DNA from: Dipteris shenzhenensis
Taxonomy: Eukaryota; Polypodiophyta; Polypodiopsida; Gleicheniales
Assembly (NCBI GenBank): GCA_047967505.1
Contig: CM106539.1
Strand: one strand, 5' to 3'
Length of the DNA: 64,000 nt
The notes below the pieces were generated by a model, which worked only from the letters and a program-made list of their open reading frames with translations, was not told where the DNA came from and made no database searches. This document shows positions 55,291-64,000 of this stretch, one piece after another (position 1 is the stretch's first letter; each line of letters begins with the position of its first letter). The translations under genes and the position numbers were made by a program.

Positions 55291-56585
55291 TAGAACGAGC
55301 TTGGACAGTTTTTAACACCAGTTGCACAATTTTGCTTGCTCTCTTGCTCCTGGCTGCACTCCATGCTTTGGTTGGCTTCTTCCACCTTTTCTACTACTGC
55401 ACCCAGCTCGAGACTGCAGGCATCAATCCCGAGGCGATTGTCCATCTACTAGCACAACCCTAAAGGAGCATTGATAGGTATACAAACCTTTTGGCACGTG
55501 TTCCGAAGTAGGCACGCACTTTGAGGGATTCTTGGCATGCTTTTGGAGACTTGCACGAATCCCGAGGCATACACTTCAGGGCAAATCTATGGACCGCAGC
55601 CTCTCCAGGTCCTTTCTTGCTAAGTAGTGTTAAGTGGTGGACGTGACTGAAGCTTGTGTGTTGTGGCTATTTTTGAGGTTTATGACTGAATAAACGAGGA
55701 TCACTGCCCTTTAACTTCATGAAGGCCGGTTACACTCTCGTCCTGGATGAGGCCTTGAGGATGCTGGTCGGCTGTTCATTGGAAGGCTACTCCAGGTGAT
55801 ATGTTATGAGGCCAGAAGGGCCACCTTTTATAGGCCCAAAGGCCTGCCCAAAATAACCGACCCAGCAAGGGGCTGAACCGACCCCTTTGCTGGCTGACTT
55901 AGTCGGCCACAAAACTGCCCCTTACGGGCTCTCAAAACTAGGGCTTTTGGCTCACACTTTAGTGTAGGGTCCCATCTCTATGGTCTGCCCAACACAGGCC
56001 TGGTTGGCTGAGTCCAACCAGCTTTGTACTGGCCGAACCCATGCTGCTCCTGCTCCCGTGATCGTCTGCCAGGCCTGTTGCAGGCCCTTAACCTCACAGA
56101 CCAGCTCACCTCAGGTGCCTCTGCTGCTCCAAATCTGCCTGGCCAGATCCATGCTTGAATGCCTCGCCATTTACACTGTTCCTGGTGCTATCTTTTGCAG
56201 CCTTCATCTCCTGTGCAATCAGGTCCTCTTCTCATGAGGACAGCCTCTGAATCTACCTCTGCCAGATCTGCCCTCCAAGAATCCCTTCCATTGCCAGGTA
56301 TGTCTTCAGATGTGCTGTCCACATGACAACCATCATGCTGTCCATGTAGCAGCCCCTTCTTTCCTTCCTTTTCTCTGGGCATATGCCCTAGGTCTCCCTC
56401 CCCCATACTCTCCTCATTTGGAGGCTTACAAACAGGGAGGTGACCTATCCATTTCCAACACGAGGGGGGGGGGGGCGGGGGGGGGTATGGGGGCAGAATT
56501 GGGGCCGACTGACAGTCTGTGGCAGGGCCCAGTGGCCTATGGGCTAGGCGGGGGCTGAGAACAGACCTCCCTACCTGTCCTTGCA
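55291..56585. other. GC-richer stretch, no recognised gene
   Basis: A short hydrophobic frame (about 55320-55460, LLALLLLAALHALVGFF) follows the Gypsy-C end but has no family signature. Around 55810-55970 several gaccccttt.ctgg and gggctgaaccgac words recur. The minus-strand frame 56586-56188 is downstream of the LINE-B ORF2 start and contains no clear endonuclease motif. Confidence 0.3.
56464..56485 (+). other. G-run, potential quadruplex
   Basis: Twelve G, one C and nine G in a row, with further GGGGG at 56490-56494. It could form a G-quadruplex or be a sequencing-sensitive homopolymer. Confidence 0.6.
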
Positions 56586-56589
56586 CCAG

Positions 56590-57020
56590 CAGGCCTTTTG
56601 CTTAACCTTATCGCAGACCCCCCTCACGTTCCATGACAGCAGGGTGCACCGAGTAAGACCCTTCCCCGGGCAGAATTTATTGGGCCAATGCTTTGCAGGC
56701 ATCCCGCAGAAAATGGAACCAATTTCCCTTTCCACTTTGCGCCACATTTATAGCCATGTTTTTAATCTTTTTGGAAACTGCCCCACTCGACTAAGCTTGA
56801 TTGGCTTCGTGCAATGGTTTCTTGGGGCCAACTTTCTCTTCCAGCAACCTCTTGCGATGGTTTGCTTTGGGCAACTCTTCATCTTCTCCTCTAGAATCCA
56901 CCTCCCCAGGGGCAGCAAAGACCTGCCTTGATCAACAGCCACTGGCTGAGATGAAGAGGGGGCTGTCGACTTACCTTTTTTCGATGGTTCTCAGTCGTCA
57001 TGCAAGAGGCTAGGCAGGAG
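56590..57020 (-). pseudogene. L1-type LINE-B, ORF1 end and ORF2 start
   Basis: On the minus strand a Lys-rich end of ORF1 (KRKLAPRNHCTK, 56860-56790) is followed about 200 bp later by TLLSWNVRGVCDKVKQ (about 56640-56594), the start of the L1 ORF2 endonuclease. The frame is lost after KACWCKDR. Only a scrap of a plant L1-type element is present. Confidence 0.6.
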
Positions 57021-57224
57021 CTGAGGGCTATCCCGTGACAACTGTAGGGGTGCGGGGGCGGGCAGCCCGCGATGGCGCAAGAGTGCAGGTGCAAGCCCAC
57101 AGTGGCCCAGGTGTGGCGGGGGTCGTAGAAGCTGCCGCTTGTGTCAAGACAGACCAGGGAGGGCTGGCAAGGCTAGGCAAGGGAGGACTGAGGGGCTGAT
57201 GAGGCTAGCCGAGGGGGCTGAGGG

Positions 57225-57228
<4 letters not shown>

Positions 57229-57271
<43 letters not shown>
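57229..57271. repeat. (GA)n microsatellite
   Basis: About 21 GA units. It stands 700 bp beyond the stop codon of the MED15-like gene, on its 3' side. Confidence 0.95.
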
Positions 57272-57272
<1 letters not shown>

Positions 57273-57974
57273 CTTCCCTACTAGACCAGTCTTCTGCTAC
57301 TCTGATCAACAGGGTCAGTGTATAATTACACTTAGAGAGGCAAATACAGAAGACGGAAACAACACAATGTTTAGCTTTAAACCACAATACATCAAGGCAA
57401 GATCAAGAAGTTCTTTAGAACTGAACTCCTATAAAATAAAGATCTAGAAAACACTTGGTCCAGGATCATAAAATAAGATTACATGCCTTATGTGAAATGC
57501 TTTCTTAAAATTTACAACAAATTTCAACCGTCTTGAGTGTATGCCGCCAGTCACATCCATACATTAATTGACCCTTTGACAAGGTTGAAGGTTACATCTT
57601 AACAATTTTGGTCAAAAAAGCCTCTCCAAAAAACTACCTTGATCCACTAGGTAGCACAATCTCAGACTCCAAAACAAGACCTGAATTTGCATACTCGTCA
57701 GGCTTTGCTGACCTTGCTTCATTTAGAGCATGCAACCATATCGAAAAAGGAAACTAACCCAACAATGTAGCCATCTCTTATGTGAAATGTTATCAGTGTA
57801 GAAGGACCACACAATAGGCTAACTTAATTTCGTTACTTTAAACTTTTCAAAATCTAGGGTCACAGGATTGTATATACAACCAACATCATCCTCCGGCAAG
57901 ATAGGGGGGTAAAGTAGCACCCCATAAATCTGGAAAAACCATTGACAAACCATCATAGAAGTACAACTCCTCTA
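57272..57974 (-). other. Probable 3' flank or 3' UTR of the MED15-like gene
   Basis: No coding frame is evident. The strand is AT-richer than its surroundings. A polyadenylation signal on the minus strand cannot be assigned with confidence. Confidence 0.3.
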
Positions 57975-58805
57975 CTAAGCACTTACACATGACTCCCAGG
58001 CACCAAAACTTGAGCTGAAGGAACCTCCACCTTGAAGAACTGCAGCTTCAACCATTGCATTGCGGGCACTCTCGTCCCAAGCTCTCACCATATCTCCAAG
58101 TGACAATGGTTGAGGTAAACATCGAACTACTCTAGTGAACTCATCCCTTGCTAGACAAGCAATTGGATGACTGAAAGAGCATTCAGAGAAGAAATGTATT
58201 CAATACAAATAAAACACTAAGGTTTTCGTATCCAAGAAAAAAACAACCTCTACGAAGCTTCTCATATCATACAAATAAATTGTAATTTGCTACTCACTTT
58301 AAGTCAGAAGCCACATGGTCTAGGAGCACAGAAGGCGAGCAGTCTGGATAATTTGATGGTATATGCAACCGCAATGGCAATAGGGACACCTGAAAGACCA
58401 AACTTCTGTAATCGAACACACATATCATTGACAGATAAACCTTACAGGGAAACATATGGCATGAGAGAGAGAGAGAGACAAGGAAACATATGGCGTGAGA
58501 GAGAGAGAGAGAGAGAGAGATTATGGAATCTTTTGGAGGCCAAAACCGGTCTATGAGAAACAGACTATGCATACTATAAAAACCAAAATAGAAGGGCATA
58601 CCTGCTTCTTGTGCATGTGTGTGCACGAACACATGCATGCGCACGTGCAGGCATGTGCATGTGTAAGTGCGCATACATGCGCATATGCTCCTAGTTTTGA
58701 GTAGTAGCTGTCTACTTTAGACAAAGTAGACAGCTATGAATGTAAATGAAATATCTGCTTTGCCAAAAAAAAGTGTGTATATATATGTATGTGCGCGCAC
58801 GCGCG

Positions 58806-58880
<75 letters not shown>

Positions 58881-59005
58881 TTGCAGGCATGTGCATGTCC
58901 ATGTGCATATGTGCGTGCCTGTGTATCTGTCTATGTCTATATGTATCTGATTTCAGATCTGTGGTCTCGTAGGCTTCTCTGGCCTTTCCTCAGAACTTAA
59001 TAACC

Positions 59006-59049
<44 letters not shown>

Positions 59050-59488
59050 GCACATGTGTGTCTCTAGGAATGGAGGGCGGCACACACACACACACACAGA
59101 CGCAAATGCATGCACACATCCACATTCAGCAATAACCACAAAACAATAAAATGTCACACAAAAGCTATCCCTGAGACGCAAATGCATGCACACATCCACG
59201 TTCTGCAATAACCACAAAACAATAAAATGTCACACAAAAACTATCCCTGAGAACACTGTCTTAACCAGTTAAAGGCGAGTTGAATCAGTGACTGCTCACC
59301 ATATGAAACAAACGACTGTGAAAAGCAATATTTGGATCCAACGCAACTGCATGATAGGAACAAATCACCACAAGTCCGCCCTTTCCATCTGCTGCAGCCT
59401 CCTCTGATCCATCATCATCTATTTCCACACGTGTATCTATGAGATGCTCATTGATCTCATTGATCTCTGCTGCCAAACTCCGATTTAT
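57975..59488 (-). CDS. MED15: MED15-like Mediator subunit, C-terminal exons
   Basis: Three minus-strand exons join cleanly. Exon A 59488-59300 (acceptor CAG, donor GTGAGC) encodes [20 protein letters not shown] and [10 protein letters not shown]. Exon B 58389-58298 (acceptor CAG, donor GTGAGT) encodes [20 protein letters not shown]. Exon C 58170-57975 (acceptor TTTCAG) encodes [20 protein letters not shown] and [15 protein letters not shown], then TAG. Phases fit: B ends with two bases of a codon that C completes. Order and motifs match the C-terminus of plant MED15a, a Mediator tail subunit linking activators to RNA polymerase II in the nucleus. The large N-terminal part (KIX domain, Gln-rich) is not in the window, so the gene is either truncated or has a very long upstream intron. 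No lesion is seen in the three exons. Confidence 0.75.
58462..58520. repeat. (GA)n microsatellites in the MED15-like intron
   Basis: Two GA runs (58464-58478 and 58497-58520), each preceded by ggaaacatatgg.gtgaga, so the unit is itself duplicated. Confidence 0.9.
58784..58879. repeat. Compound (CG/CA)(TG)n(GA)n tract, Z-DNA-prone
   Basis: GTGCGCGCACGCGCGC (58791-58806) leads into about 24 TG units (58809-58857) and 11 GA units (58857-58879). Alternating purine-pyrimidine of this length favours Z-DNA, and the GA part favours triplex. It is inside the MED15-like intron. A similar mixed tract lies at 58616-58685. Confidence 0.9.
59007..59100. repeat. (CT)n and (CA)n microsatellites
   Basis: About 20 CT units (59007-59047), then 10 CA units (59081-59098), in the same intron. 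Confidence 0.9.
59099..59250. repeat. 76-bp tandem duplication in the intron
   Basis: Copies 59099-59174 and 59175-59250 differ at three or four positions (attcagc/gttctgc, agct/aact). It lies 50 bp from the donor site of exon A. Confidence 0.9.
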
Positions 59489-59612
59489 CTGGACAACAGT
59501 CACCAGGATGTAAATGTGTGTAAATGCTAATTCAAACTTTCCCTAAGAAACTCTAGGGCACTCTAAGCAAACTGCCATATATTTTTTTACCTTTATCTAG
59601 TTCTTTGCAATG

Positions 59613-59885
59613 CTATGCAATACAAAAATGTTTATCAAAGAGTATTGATAAAAGATTGAACTGAAATTCACAAACATTATCAGCTCTTGGAAGACACAAT
59701 AGTGGGGTATGATGTTCCAACGTTTTTACACAAATCAGATGGTCACAATTCTTCCTTCTCTTGTTCATTAGGTGCAAAGAATAGCCCAACCAAACAAAAT
59801 GTTTCTCTCCCTCCGGATCCAATTGGCAAGAATCGACAACATGACCATACCCTGTACAAAATCTATTTCCAGTGAAGAGAACTAA
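59613..59885 (-). other. Unassigned minus-strand frame
   Basis: The frame contains RFCTGYGHVVDSCQ, which fits CX4HX4C, the second half of a zinc knuckle, then KHFVWLGYSLHLMNKRRKN. It is upstream of the MED15-like exons but does not resemble MED15. It may be a degraded LINE or Gag piece, or an unrelated exon. Confidence 0.25.
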
Positions 59886-59923
59886 GCTGATATGAATGTA
59901 TTTCATCTTAAGTCTCTTCGATA

Positions 59924-60290
59924 TCCCCCCCGCCTTCTCTTCTCCCACTTCCCGCCTTCTCTTCTGCCCCCCACCTTCTCCTCGGCCTCCTCCCACCGTC
60001 TCCTTTGCCTCCCGCCACCATCTCCTCCCCCCCACCATCTTTTCCGCCCCCCGCCTTCTCCTCAGCCTCCCTCTTGCCTCTCTTCAACCTCCCACCGCCC
60101 GCCCGCCTCTCCCCCCGCCTCTTCGCCTCCTCCCTGCACTCCCCCGCTGCCACCCCGCCCCTTTTCCACCTCCTTCCCCACCCTCTCCCTCCTTTCCTGT
60201 CTTCTTCCGCTTGCCTCCTCCATCGATATCTCTCCGCCTCATCCCGCCCCTCCTCTTTGCTTTTTTATCTTTTCTCCCTTTGCAGCGGGG
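59924..60290 (+). repeat. Long polypyrimidine tract
   Basis: About 365 bp of CT-rich sequence built from words such as cctcccgccttctcc and cccccaccatctcctcc. Because it lacks stop codons, three overlapping frames stay open with Pro/Ser/Leu-rich translations. These are not taken as genes. It resembles a CT-rich 5' untranslated region or an eroded minisatellite, and could form a triplex. Confidence 0.75.
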
Positions 60291-60355
60291 TTTTTTGTGC
60301 TTGTTCGGAGAAAGAGAATCTTGGTGGTGACCCTTGGTCTGGCCAGAGGGGCTCT

Positions 60356-60469
60356 ATGGCAGCACCCTCGAATCCCATAGCCGTTAAGGTCCTTTCTCCA
60401 ACCGACAAGCAACAGGTGCAACTAGGTGGCAATAGGCAGCCGTTCTATCATGGAGCACGTAATTACTAA
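60356..60469 (+). CDS. Possible first exon of an unknown gene
   Basis: An ATG in good plant context (ctATGGCA) behind the CT-rich tract starts MAAPSNPIAVKVLSPTDKQQ, then a candidate donor (CAACAG/GTGCAA) at 60415/60416. Without splicing the frame ends at 60469. The N-terminus looks protein-like, but I recognise no family, and a following exon is not evident (a candidate acceptor TTTGTTCCAG is at 61141-61150). Confidence 0.25.
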   Translation: MAAPSNPIAVKVLSPTDKQQVQLGGNRQPFYHGARNY

Positions 60470-63006
60470 CTCAAAATTGAGCTTGAATCGTCAAATTTTT
60501 AAAGGGAGAAAGCGGATGAGTAAAAATGTGGACATGAGACGCGACACAAGGTCCATTAGGACCCGATCCTCCCTACAAATGTCAAGGGTGGTGATTTATT
60601 ATTGACTTGGTGATATTGTTTGTGCATTTTGGGAGTTGAAGCCCAACAAATACATGAATCATGCGACTCTTACAAGAGCTCATAACCGATCCTCGTTTTA
60701 GTCTATACAATATTCACATGAACTATAACCATATGAATAAAGGTGTCGTCCTCCTTCAACCTTGCATCTAGCTTGGCTTTTCTTACTCCCTCACATCGAG
60801 AACATGCATCAAAGAGAGGAATGTTGTAGGAATCCAGATTGAAAACAAGCCCTTTTGAATGGACGAGCAATTGAAAATATTTCTATGATAATATATAATA
60901 TATAATTATTATAACCACACATAGTGTGGGTGGGGAGGCGGCGCACTTCCTTCCCCAAAGATTTATAATCCAAGGAAACAGGCCCTTCCTTGGGTGCCCA
61001 GAATATAAACGTCAAGAATATTAGCGCCGAGAATAAGTCTCGTGAATGGATAAGATATTGGCATATTACCTGAATGTCAATAGTCATAATCGTACTCGAA
61101 CATCGGTGAAATCACCACAAGCGACTGCTGATGCTTTCTTTGTTCCAGCTTGCTGCACACAAACTGGAACCATCAAGGTGAGAAAGTTCCGTCCATGTCT
61201 AGAACGCCGAACATCTCTCTCAGTGCATTGTTCTTTGACCCATACATGATTACCTTGGCAGCCGTTGTGCCGTTGATCTCCTCCGTCATCAGGCGCTGAA
61301 ACTCTTCCAAACGTACCTACCTCGAATCTCACACATGTCATCAACCTCCCCAAGGAAAAGTTGGCCGTGTGCTTGCCATTTTTTGAGTCAAAAACGCCTC
61401 CTTCACTTTCCCTATTCCTTCAAGATTCCGATCACCCTTCCAAATTGGCACTTAACAGTTGAACATTCTTCTAGCCCCCTTGACAATTAGGGCTCCCACC
61501 CCACTTCAAGGCTCACAGGGTTTCCTGGGTTTTCTTCCAAATTATCAATATATGTAAAGGCCTAACCCTGCAATGGCCTCCTCGTAAAGGAATGTTCGCA
61601 TTCAATTACTTTATGCTTTTTGGGGCGAAATTGGGAAGACCCGGCTAAGATTTCTCACCTTTGAGGACACTTTTTTTGTGAAACTGGATTTGGAGTGTCG
61701 TCCGTATTTTTGTGGATTCCTAGCATTTGAGCAAGTACAGCTATAGATTGGCTAGTTGGATGAGTCTCTTGTCCATCTCAACACAGACGTATACCAAGGA
61801 GTTGCAATGGACAATCCAAGTTTGTCTAACCACATTTTCGAGAATAAGGATTCCAAAAGCAAGGAATGCAAAGTGCCAAACCATCCAGTGGTCAGGCATT
61901 GTCAAACTTTTATTACCGAGGCTTCATGCAGGACTGTGGCAAGGTTGCTGGAGTGCAGGTGAAAGAATTTAAAGCACAAGAACTACAAGAAAAGAGTGGT
62001 TGGGAAACGATTAGCTTAGAAGATCCACTAAGGTCTATGGAACGGATGCCGCAGCAACCTTCAGTTCAGAACCATACATGAAATGCAGAATAGCGAAAAA
62101 CGTAGAGTATACCAAGCACTTGTATGCCTACATATGCAAAAGTGGGCTGGTAGATTTACGATCGAGGTCCACCACGTCTGTTTCTATAACTATGAAGGCT
62201 TGTTCGAGGTGATAAGTGTCCTTAGACCAGGACAGCATTGAAATTTAAAACTTGAGATGTATAGCTTTCCATTAATCCGTGTCTTTTGCCATCCCAATTT
62301 TTGTGTGCTCTAGATTCTCGACGAGTTATGCGCCTCGAGATACATACGACGGTGGCCACAGAAGGATACTATTTTGCGGACATCCAAGGATTGCAACCCT
62401 TGACGCACCACCAGCAGATTTAGCTCCATCAGCCAAGAACCCTATCAACAATAGCAAGTAGTAGAAACTTCCGACTCTCCAAACTAAGCCATTGCTATAG
62501 ATTTATTCATGGAAAGCTTTTCACGATAGAATGTAAGTAAGGGTTGGCCTTGCTACAGATACGTCAGCCTTCCAAAAGCAACATGCGGAAAGCATGCTTG
62601 AGCACACAAGAGGAAGAAATCCAATGATCAAGGATTGCTCATGAGGTTTTAAACGAAATTATCAACGATATGCACAAGGCTTTGGACACATCCATTGCTT
62701 CAACGATAGACGAGACGAAGGTAGAGCTTATGTGGCTTGCTCTGGAAACACAACAAATTGAGCTCCCATCGTCTCGCTTTCTTGACCCATCCATTACAAC
62801 GACACATTTCCTCCGAGGGAGACAAAGCCTGTCTCCAAACTCTTATAGATAAGAAAAAGCAACCTTGTTTTTTTAATCTTTACACTAGGAAAAGATCGCT
62901 TTTGGTGGACCTCTGGACTCACCGTTGGATCTTTATCACAATTAAGGACCGAGATTACGACAAGTGGCTCAACAAGAGCTCAAAAAAACCCAAACTTCTC
63001 CTTAGG
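60470..63006. other. Unassigned stretch, fragments of coding-like sequence
   Basis: Frames at 61756-61962 and 61866-62081 (plus), with GFMQDCGKVAGVQVKEF and ISLEDPLRSMERMPQQ, look partly protein-like but match nothing I know. The stretch 62737-63006 may belong to the 5' part of the LINE behind it. No LTR ends or primer-binding sites are found. Confidence 0.3.
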
Positions 63007-63902
63007 CTGCCTGCCGTAACAAGCAATTCAGTCCCTCCAAGACATGGCAATCGTGGGCAGAATTGTGGGCCTCACACCCACAAGGAGACAGGTGCGAGAG
63101 TGGATCCAGCATCCAGGCGAGCTTAGCACTACAGGGTGACCACATTCAGGAGGTCACTATCTATGGAAGAGGCGTCTTCATCATCCAACTCAGCTCCCCC
63201 GACACTGCCTTGACACTTGTGGAGCAGAGCCCCATCCTCCTTGGCCTGCATTTGGTGTGCCTCTTTCCTTGGTACCATGGCTTTACAATGGAGGACATGG
63301 ACACGACACACCATGTTCCCTGTTGTCTAGTTACGCTCTGCTTCCCAGGGCTCCCAAAGGAGTATAGAGCCATCCTCCCCTCCATTGGTTGGGCATTTGG
63401 CATCGTACTCGAGTCTCTGCCAGAATTAACTGCTTCCGTGGTAGCAGATGATGGGGTCCCCAGGATTAGGCTGGTGGTTGAGAGCCCAGAGTCCCTCCCA
63501 GAGTTAATCCTCCTAGAGACCCTCGAAGGGGGCACACTTCGCCAACGAGTGGAGATTTCTGGGTTACCAGGCCAGAGTCTTCGTTACAGACAGATGGGTC
63601 ACCTAGCTAGAGATTGCCCCCATGGCCAAGGCCGAGCTCCCCCCACCCCACCCCACCCCCGTAGAGCAAGCAGAGTCAGTAGGCCAACAGAGCCCAACAC
63701 CCCCCCAGACAAGAGCAGCAGAAGTCTCAGACCCCCGCCCCCTCAGAAGGGGACTAGACCCATGTTAAAAAGAAGCAAACAGACTCGCAAGCGTCGCAAG
63801 CAGAGGACTAGACGCAGAGAGAGAGAGAGAGACAAGGCTTTTCGAGAGGCACCTGAGGAGGAGGAGCAACAGGAGCCCTCATGTGGAGATCCACCTCCCT
63901 AA
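63007..63902 (+). pseudogene. LINE-C ORF1 (Gag-like), L1 type
   Basis: The frame opens after a TAG at 63004-63006 and has no ATG near its start, so the N-terminus is incomplete. It contains a DUF4283-like region (GRGVFIIQLSSPDTALTLVE, LCFPGLPKEYRAILPSIGWA), then the zinc-knuckle segment LRYRQMGHLARDCP. The first two Cys of the CCHC are Ser/Leu and Tyr, while His and the last Cys are kept. A Pro/Arg/Ser-rich basic tail ends at TAA (63900-63902). The L1-type ORF1 binds RNA. ORF2 should follow beyond the window. Confidence 0.65.
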
Positions 63903-64000
63903 GCGAAAGGAGCCATTGCCCAGCCAGAGGATCCTTGCGTGATGGAGGTTGAGCGCCCGCACTCACCCTTGCATCAGCAGCGATCTCCTAACATGCGATG

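Noticed and set aside
55320-55463. Small hydrophobic protein after Gypsy-C
   Set aside because: It is a short Leu/Ala-rich stretch in one frame without a family match or own start signals. Most likely chance.
59892-60469. Three overlapping Pro/Ser-rich open frames in the CT-rich tract
   Set aside because: CT-rich DNA has almost no stop codons, so all frames stay open. The translations are low-complexity and mutually exclusive.
1-64000. tRNA or rRNA genes
   Set aside because: The only tRNA-like words are primer-binding sites behind LTRs. No cloverleaf or rRNA segment was recognised by reading.

Overview
This is a nuclear DNA window from a land plant with a large, repeat-rich genome. The evidence is four kinds of LTR retrotransposon primed by initiator-Met tRNA (binding sites of the type TGGTATCAGAGC), plant-type LINEs, a TRIM, and the spliced 3' end of a plant MED15-like Mediator gene. 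The sequence does not say which plant group it is. Abundant nested, decayed elements and long gene-poor AT-rich stretches would fit a gymnosperm, fern or similar giant genome, but that is inference.

Layout. 1-6670: old AT-rich sequence with a decayed Copia leader and gag (about 1397-2150), a 1.6-kb tandem array with a 144-bp dimeric period (3005-4605), and a broken protein-kinase-like gene on the minus strand (4833-5333, with further decayed coding sequence to 5832). 6672-7903: a complete TRIM with 310/307-bp LTRs, a primer-binding site, a polypurine tract and near-matching 5-bp target duplications. 7904-18780: gene-poor sequence with short tandem duplications, a degenerate TAGTAC repeat field, a long inverted repeat (13640-14265) and an isolated Gag zinc knuckle. 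18780-30300: a LINE on the minus strand (LINE-A), split by a palindrome-rich stretch and by a very young 7.5-kb Copia element (Copia-1, 22496-29995, target duplication ggtgc, two differences between its 257-bp LTRs). 30300-34136: an internally deleted minus-strand chromodomain-type Gypsy (Gypsy-B). 34137-35199: coiled-coil-rich coding debris.

35200-53059 is a nested block. A plus-strand chromodomain Gypsy (Gypsy-A) carries Copia-2 (35604-41505, target duplication tctcc) inside its 5' LTR and Copia-3 (45416-50957, minus strand, target duplication aatta) between its RNase H and integrase. LTR divergence agrees with the nesting order: Gypsy-A about 10-12 percent, Copia-3 about 7 percent, Copia-2 about 2 percent. 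53060-55290: a LINE scrap and a third, decayed Gypsy (Gypsy-C). 55290-57230: GC-rich sequence with the ORF1/ORF2 junction of an L1-type LINE on the minus strand. 57975-59488: three exons of a MED15-like gene (minus strand) with consistent splice sites and phases; its first visible intron is full of GA/TG microsatellites. 59900-61700: a long polypyrimidine tract and a possible first exon of an unknown gene. 63007-64000: ORF1 (Gag-like) of another L1-type LINE running towards the window end.

No element in the window looks fully autonomous. Even the youngest, Copia-1, has an amber codon between gag and protease, a nonsense codon and a frameshift in pol, and an Asp-to-Asn change at an integrase catalytic position. 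The most informative items are the MED15 exons, the TRIM, the regulatory-looking architecture of Copia-1 (telomere-like repeats beside the TATA box, a G-box in U3 and a TGACGTGG minisatellite in its leader), the kinase-like fragment, and several structured non-coding arrays. All percentages and identities were counted by eye.
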